Shown here piece after piece: positions 20,622 through 24,135 of a stretch of DNA of 24,135 nt. Where the stretch lies: assembly GCA_965652775.1 (NCBI GenBank), contig CBFGXP010000034.1, positions 1-24,135 of the forward strand, in the 5' to 3' direction. Made by a program: the position numbers and the translations under genes. This DNA comes from VBAS01 sp965652775 (lineage in GTDB: Bacteria > Bacteroidota > Bacteroidia > Chitinophagales > Chitinophagaceae). The notes below the pieces were generated by a model. That model ran no database searches, was not told the DNA's origin, and worked only from the letters and a program-made list of their open reading frames with translations. How positions within the stretch are numbered: the stretch's first letter is position 1; the number at the start of each line of letters is the position of its first letter.

Positions 20622-23600
20622 TCATATTTGAAATTGTTTAACCACAGGGCTATATGCCTCAATCGCGTCAGGTAAAGGAGTCGGAATATTTTTGACTTGT
20701 TCATTCGTGCCCGGATCGGGTACCCAGGTGTTTTTGGGTTTATCAAAAATCAGTTTTTGCCATCTGCATAAGAAAGAAGTAGGAAGGTAATTTTCCTCAT
20801 AATCTAATAACAATATCATATTAATGTTATTTTCAATACCCCTGTCAATATTTCTTATTTTGATGAGCGCATCGGGATCATTCTCTTTTCTGATTTTGCT
20901 TTGAAGTTCTCTTAATTCTCGATTATCCGCTTCATATTTACTCTTCAATCCTGTTCTGGCAGCATGTTTATCATACATTGCCAATACTTCATAATTAGCA
21001 ACTTTCTTTTGATCAACTACAATACTTTTTACATGAGTTTCAACCTTATCCTTATGATCATTATTCGCAGTAATGGTAATGGGTGTAAGGTTTGTTGCAT
21101 TTGCCTTACCTCCAAGATTTGCGTTAAGCAGATGACCTTTTACATATACTGATGTTATTCTCCCGCTTTCAGCAAACATCTTTCTACCCCTTGCAATATC
21201 CCACCCATATACTGCTTTCTCTTCTTTTTCGGCTTCTTGCCCACTCACATATTTTGAAGACAACAATTTTGCATTGAATGAAGTACCAAAAGCTTCGCTG
21301 GTAACTCCCCCCCAAGTCACTACAGTATGCGGATCAGTTTCCTCGTTCATTGCATATTCCTCCGTCATTGCAGCCAACCTGTTCATCATAGCCACCAAAT
21401 CGTTACTCCAATTTTCTCTATCTTCCTGTTTAACTCTGCCATAAGCCGCCAATTTTTTATCAATTTCATCTGCCAGGTCGGATAGTTGTTTTTTATTAGT
21501 TGCTGGTAAATTAACATCGTTAATGAATTGTCTATATGTAACCGGAGTGCTTCGCATCATTAATTTCGAATTCTCACCTTTTCCTTCAAACAGCAATGTA
21601 TGTGATTTACCTTCTACTTTTACCGGTTTTTTTGCCTTCCACCATTCAACTAGTTTTCCCTTGATTTCAGACACTTTTTGTTTCCCTTGTTCAATTTTCT
21701 TCTTCGCAAAGTCTTTTGCACCTTGAATCCCGCCTTTCACCTTCTTTACAATTCTATCCAATCCAAGCTTCTTACTTAACGCAATAGCTTTATCCAATAC
21801 CCAATCAATTGCTTTATTGATCGGTGACTGAATTGCCTGAATGATCTTCTGCGCTTTTTCTGAAATATTTCCAAGTCCAAGTAATGATGCAAGGAATCCA
21901 ATAGTAATTGGAATAAGTTTCGCCAAAGCATTCTCTACCATCTTAGCGGCTCCATCCAGACTACCTGCTACTATCAATGCAACCGAATCAATAATTGCAT
22001 TGATAAGATCAAGTATCTTCTTTGCATTGTTTACAAAGAACATCACAATATCATAAATAGCCATACATGCTTTTATAAATGCGCCAACAGGATTGAGCAG
22101 GCTTAAAATAAATTTGATGCCCGCTTTCACCACTTCTTTTATCAGCATATCCATTATAGCATCTATCACCATTCTCTTTATATCCCCGATCTTTTCTTTT
22201 ATGTATCGCCATAGACCTGCCAACCCCTCTTTACGAATGATCTGGAATATTTCAAACACTTCTTCAAGGGCAGCAACAACCGGTTCCCCTAATTTTTTTA
22301 CTGCTCTCGATCGTATGTTGACCCATGTAAGACCAAGTATCTGCATTACAAAATGGAAAATGCCCGGCAGATCCCATTTGTCAGGGAATTGAATTCCCGG
22401 AGGCATGTTACCCAATAACCATTCAAAGAATCCCACTTTAAAATGATGAGCAATATTATCAACGAAGTTGCTTATTCCCATTTTCACAGCTGTCACCAAT
22501 TGACCAAGGAAACCGATCGGGTCAGCAATAATTTGCCCGACTACATGAGCTACTTTAGCTAATGTTTCAAGGATCATATCCTTCAGGCGCAAAATTGCTT
22601 TTATCACTCCTGCAACTGCATCAACTGCCCTGCTTAACCATCCTTTCTTCGAATCTTTTATTTTATCAAATGTTTCCTGCAGCTTATTTACATTCTGAAC
22701 ATATTTATCCGAAAGTTTTTCTATCAATGCGCTGTGTTTATCTTCAACTGATTTTTCTAATTCCTCAAATTTGCCAAGCACTTCGGTTTTAGCAGCCTCA
22801 CCGATCTTTTGCAGATCAGGTTTTAAATTTTTCCAATAGTCATCTATTTTGGTTTTTCCTGTTTTTATTTCCGTCATTGCATCATTCAGTTGCTTCGCCA
22901 CTTTATTTGAGATCGTTGTAATGGCGCTATCCATGTTTTGGATATAACGTTCCTTTTCTTCTGTGAATATTTGATTTATTTCGGGGTCAAGACCGCTGAA
23001 GTATTCACTGATAGTATCATCAACGGTGGTAATACCATAAAAATCATCAAGCCTGCTATTAACCCGTTTTGTGAATATTTCATTGGCTGCATTTGCGGCT
23101 GCATCAAAATCATCAGTTACTTCTTTTTCAAGCTGGTTAAGTATTCGCTCCACATTTGTTTTTGTTTGAGAATAAATATTCTCCATGTCGGTAGCGATCT
23201 GTTTTCTCTTTTCTTCATCTTTTCCTTTGGTTCCTTTTTTTGAAACATCTACCTGGCCAAACATATCAGCTTTTACTCCATGCATATCTCCCATCTTGCC
23301 TGCAACCGTTGCTTTTGCCTGTTCTTCTGCTTTTGCAATCGTCGGCTCTTCTTCTGCACGATATTCAGCCGGCGCATTTCGTACTTCTTGTTGTGCATCT
23401 TTTTTAGTTTTTAATGCACCTGTAAATTCCGGTTCATTAGAATTTGCAAGTTGTGTTTCTGTTACATTACTTTCTGCCATTTGTTGATCGAGCTGTTGCG
23501 CATCTTTCTCCATCGATATCTCGCCTTCAGTTTTTGGTTTTGGCGCAGTCGCTTCTGCATTTGGAATATGTGGTTTCCTACCTGCATCTTCGTCTTTCAT

Positions 23601-24135
23601 TTCAACAACTTCTTTCTTTTCAGCCTGGCCACTCTTTGTTGCAGGATCTTCTTTTGTTTTTGATGAAATTGCATTGCCCGCATTTTCTTTTTCTGCTTTT
23701 ACATCTCCTTTTGCATTCGCTTTTGCTTCTTCCATTCTTTTCTTTGAAGCACCTGAGCTTTCATACATATCCACTGTTTCCCGATCATTTTTAGGTAACG
23801 CTTGCTTCACTCTTTCCATCAGCTTATCCTTAAATGCCTGCGCATTAAACGGCTGAGCTTGTTGATTACTCATGTCGCCGGCTTGATGCATTTTTGCCTG
23901 GCTGCCTATATGTTGTTCATCAGGAATTTTAGATGCCATTTGAGCGGCATTGGCTTTTGATTCAGGTGTATCATGTGCCTTCTGTTGTTTCTTAACAGCT
24001 TTTGTTTTACCAATTATTTCCTGGTATGCGGGATCTTCCTGTGGTGTCTTCGGTGATGTTTCAACAATTGCTTCTTCAACCGGTGTAGCTTCTGGTGATG
24101 GCTCTGCGGATGGATCAGCGACCGTTTCGTCTTTT
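20622..24135 (-). CDS. Large eCIS-associated cargo-like protein with C-terminal nuclease-like domain (5' end outside window)
   Basis: The frame stays open to the window edge, 65 codons beyond the ATG at 23939, so the start is upstream; numbering here is from that ATG (1105 residues). Residues 1-235, and the extra upstream part, are disordered and rich in Ala, Glu, Lys, Pro and Gln. A coiled-coil region follows (about 235-430). Next is a long helical, partly hydrophobic module (about 434-725; DLPGIFHFVMQILGLTW, GLAGLWRYIKEKIGD, LLNPVGAFIKACMAIYDIV, IGFLASLLGLGNISEK), which I recognise as a recurrent module of DUF4157/eCIS-linked proteins. After a Lys-rich linker and KSHTLLFEG (about 775-785), the C-terminus contains YVKGHLLNANLGG (H936), NATNLTPITITANNDH and VETHVK (E967), resembling the GH-N-E core of DNA/RNA non-specific endonucleases. 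No DUF4157 domain is visible in this part. Probably a delivered toxin; nuclease activity is inference. Confidence 0.8.
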   Translation of the reverse strand, partial: KDETVADPSAEPSPEATPVEEAIVETSPKTPQEDPAYQEIIGKTKAVKKQQKAHDTPESKANAAQMASKIPDEQHIGSQAKMHQAGDMSNQQAQPFNAQAFKDKLMERVKQALPKNDRETVDMYESSGASKKRMEEAKANAKGDVKAEKENAGNAISSKTKEDPATKSGQAEKKEVVEMKDEDAGRKPHIPNAEATAPKPKTEGEISMEKDAQQLDQQMAESNVTETQLANSNEPEFTGALKTKKDAQQEVRNAPAEYRAEEEPTIAKAEEQAKATVAGKMGDMHGVKADMFGQVDVSKKGTKGKDEEKRKQIATDMENIYSQTKTNVERILNQLEKEVTDDFDAAANAANEIFTKRVNSRLDDFYGITTVDDTISEYFSGLDPEINQIFTEEKERYIQNMDSAITTISNKVAKQLNDAMTEIKTGKTKIDDYWKNLKPDLQKIGEAAKTEVLGKFEELEKSVEDKHSALIEKLSDKYVQNVNKLQETFDKIKDSKKGWLSRAVDAVAGVIKAILRLKDMILETLAKVAHVVGQIIADPIGFLGQLVTAVKMGISNFVDNIAHHFKVGFFEWLLGNMPPGIQFPDKWDLPGIFHFVMQILGLTWVNIRSRAVKKLGEPVVAALEEVFEIFQIIRKEGLAGLWRYIKEKIGDIKRMVIDAIMDMLIKEVVKAGIKFILSLLNPVGAFIKACMAIYDIVMFFVNNAKKILDLINAIIDSVALIVAGSLDGAAKMVENALAKLIPITIGFLASLLGLGNISEKAQKIIQAIQSPINKAIDWVLDKAIALSKKLGLDRIVKKVKGGIQGAKDFAKKKIEQGKQKVSEIKGKLVEWWKAKKPVKVEGKSHTLLFEGKGENSKLMMRSTPVTYRQFINDVNLPATNKKQLSDLADEIDKKLAAYGRVKQEDRENWSNDLVAMMNRLAAMTEEYAMNEETDPHTVVTWGGVTSEAFGTSFNAKLLSSKYVSGQEAEKEEKAVYGWDIARGRKMFAESGRITSVYVKGHLLNANLGGKANATNLTPITITANNDHKDKVETHVKSIVVDQKKVANYEVLAMYDKHAARTGLKSKYEADNRELRELQSKIRKENDPDALIKIRNIDRGIENNINMILLLDYEENYLPTSFLCRWQKLIFDKPKNTWVPDPGTNEQVKNIPTPLPDAIEAYSPVVKQFQI

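Noticed and set aside
23444..23794. Leu-rich 116-residue open frame opposite the large cargo gene
   Set aside because: It is a shadow of the Glu/Lys/Ala-rich coding strand, with no promoter or family; the same applies to the other plus-strand frames over 20.6-24 kb.

Overview
The window comes from a Bacteroidetes chromosome, most likely the Chitinophagaceae/Sphingobacteriia side. The evidence is a type IX secretion (T9SS) sorting domain next to a PorP/SprF protein, a CarboxypepD_reg/beta-barrel outer-membrane protein, lipoprotein and M1 peptidase types usual in that phylum, and promoters of the phylum's TTG-N19..21-TAnnTTTG form. I see no tRNA, rRNA, CRISPR array, transposase or integrase.

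Layout. (1) 1-2391: the 3' part of a large T9SS-secreted adhesin-like protein and its PorP/SprF partner. (2) 2493-9086: housekeeping and envelope genes: a secreted PQQ-type sugar dehydrogenase, a strikingly mitochondrial-type citrate synthase, an LptF/LptG permease and an outer-membrane beta-barrel protein. (3) 9156-11104: a minus-strand operon of a DUF5675-type protein and two unrecognised proteins. (4) 11260-14361: tgt (lacking the usual zinc cysteines), a membrane glycosyltransferase and rsmG (carrying an in-frame heptad-repeat insertion). (5) 14421-15242: an orphan NarL/LuxR response regulator followed by a strongly structured, terminator-ended stretch that looks like a small RNA. (6) 15259-17103: a secreted M1 metallopeptidase. 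(7) 17189-24135: the end of what looks like an extracellular contractile injection system (eCIS) or related tail-like locus. It holds a large polymorphic cargo-like protein with a helical module and a GHLLN nuclease-like end, a small possible immunity protein, a DUF4157-metalloprotease-OmpA protein, and an AAA+ ATPase. Sheath, tube and baseplate genes are not in the window and would be expected beyond its right end.

The most interesting signal is regulatory. A near-palindrome TACC-N7/8-GGTA occurs in four intergenic places: upstream of the DUF5675 operon, the response regulator, the putative small RNA and the eCIS AAA+ gene. In every case it sits 0-1 nt upstream of the -33 position, and 22-24 nt separate it from a TAnnTTT(G/A/C) -7 box reading toward the gene. 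This looks like a small regulon with class-II activator geometry. The autoregulated response regulator is the obvious candidate activator, which would join the injection-system genes, a small RNA and an uncharacterised DUF5675 operon under one control. The DNA pattern is directly visible; the identity of the regulator is inference.
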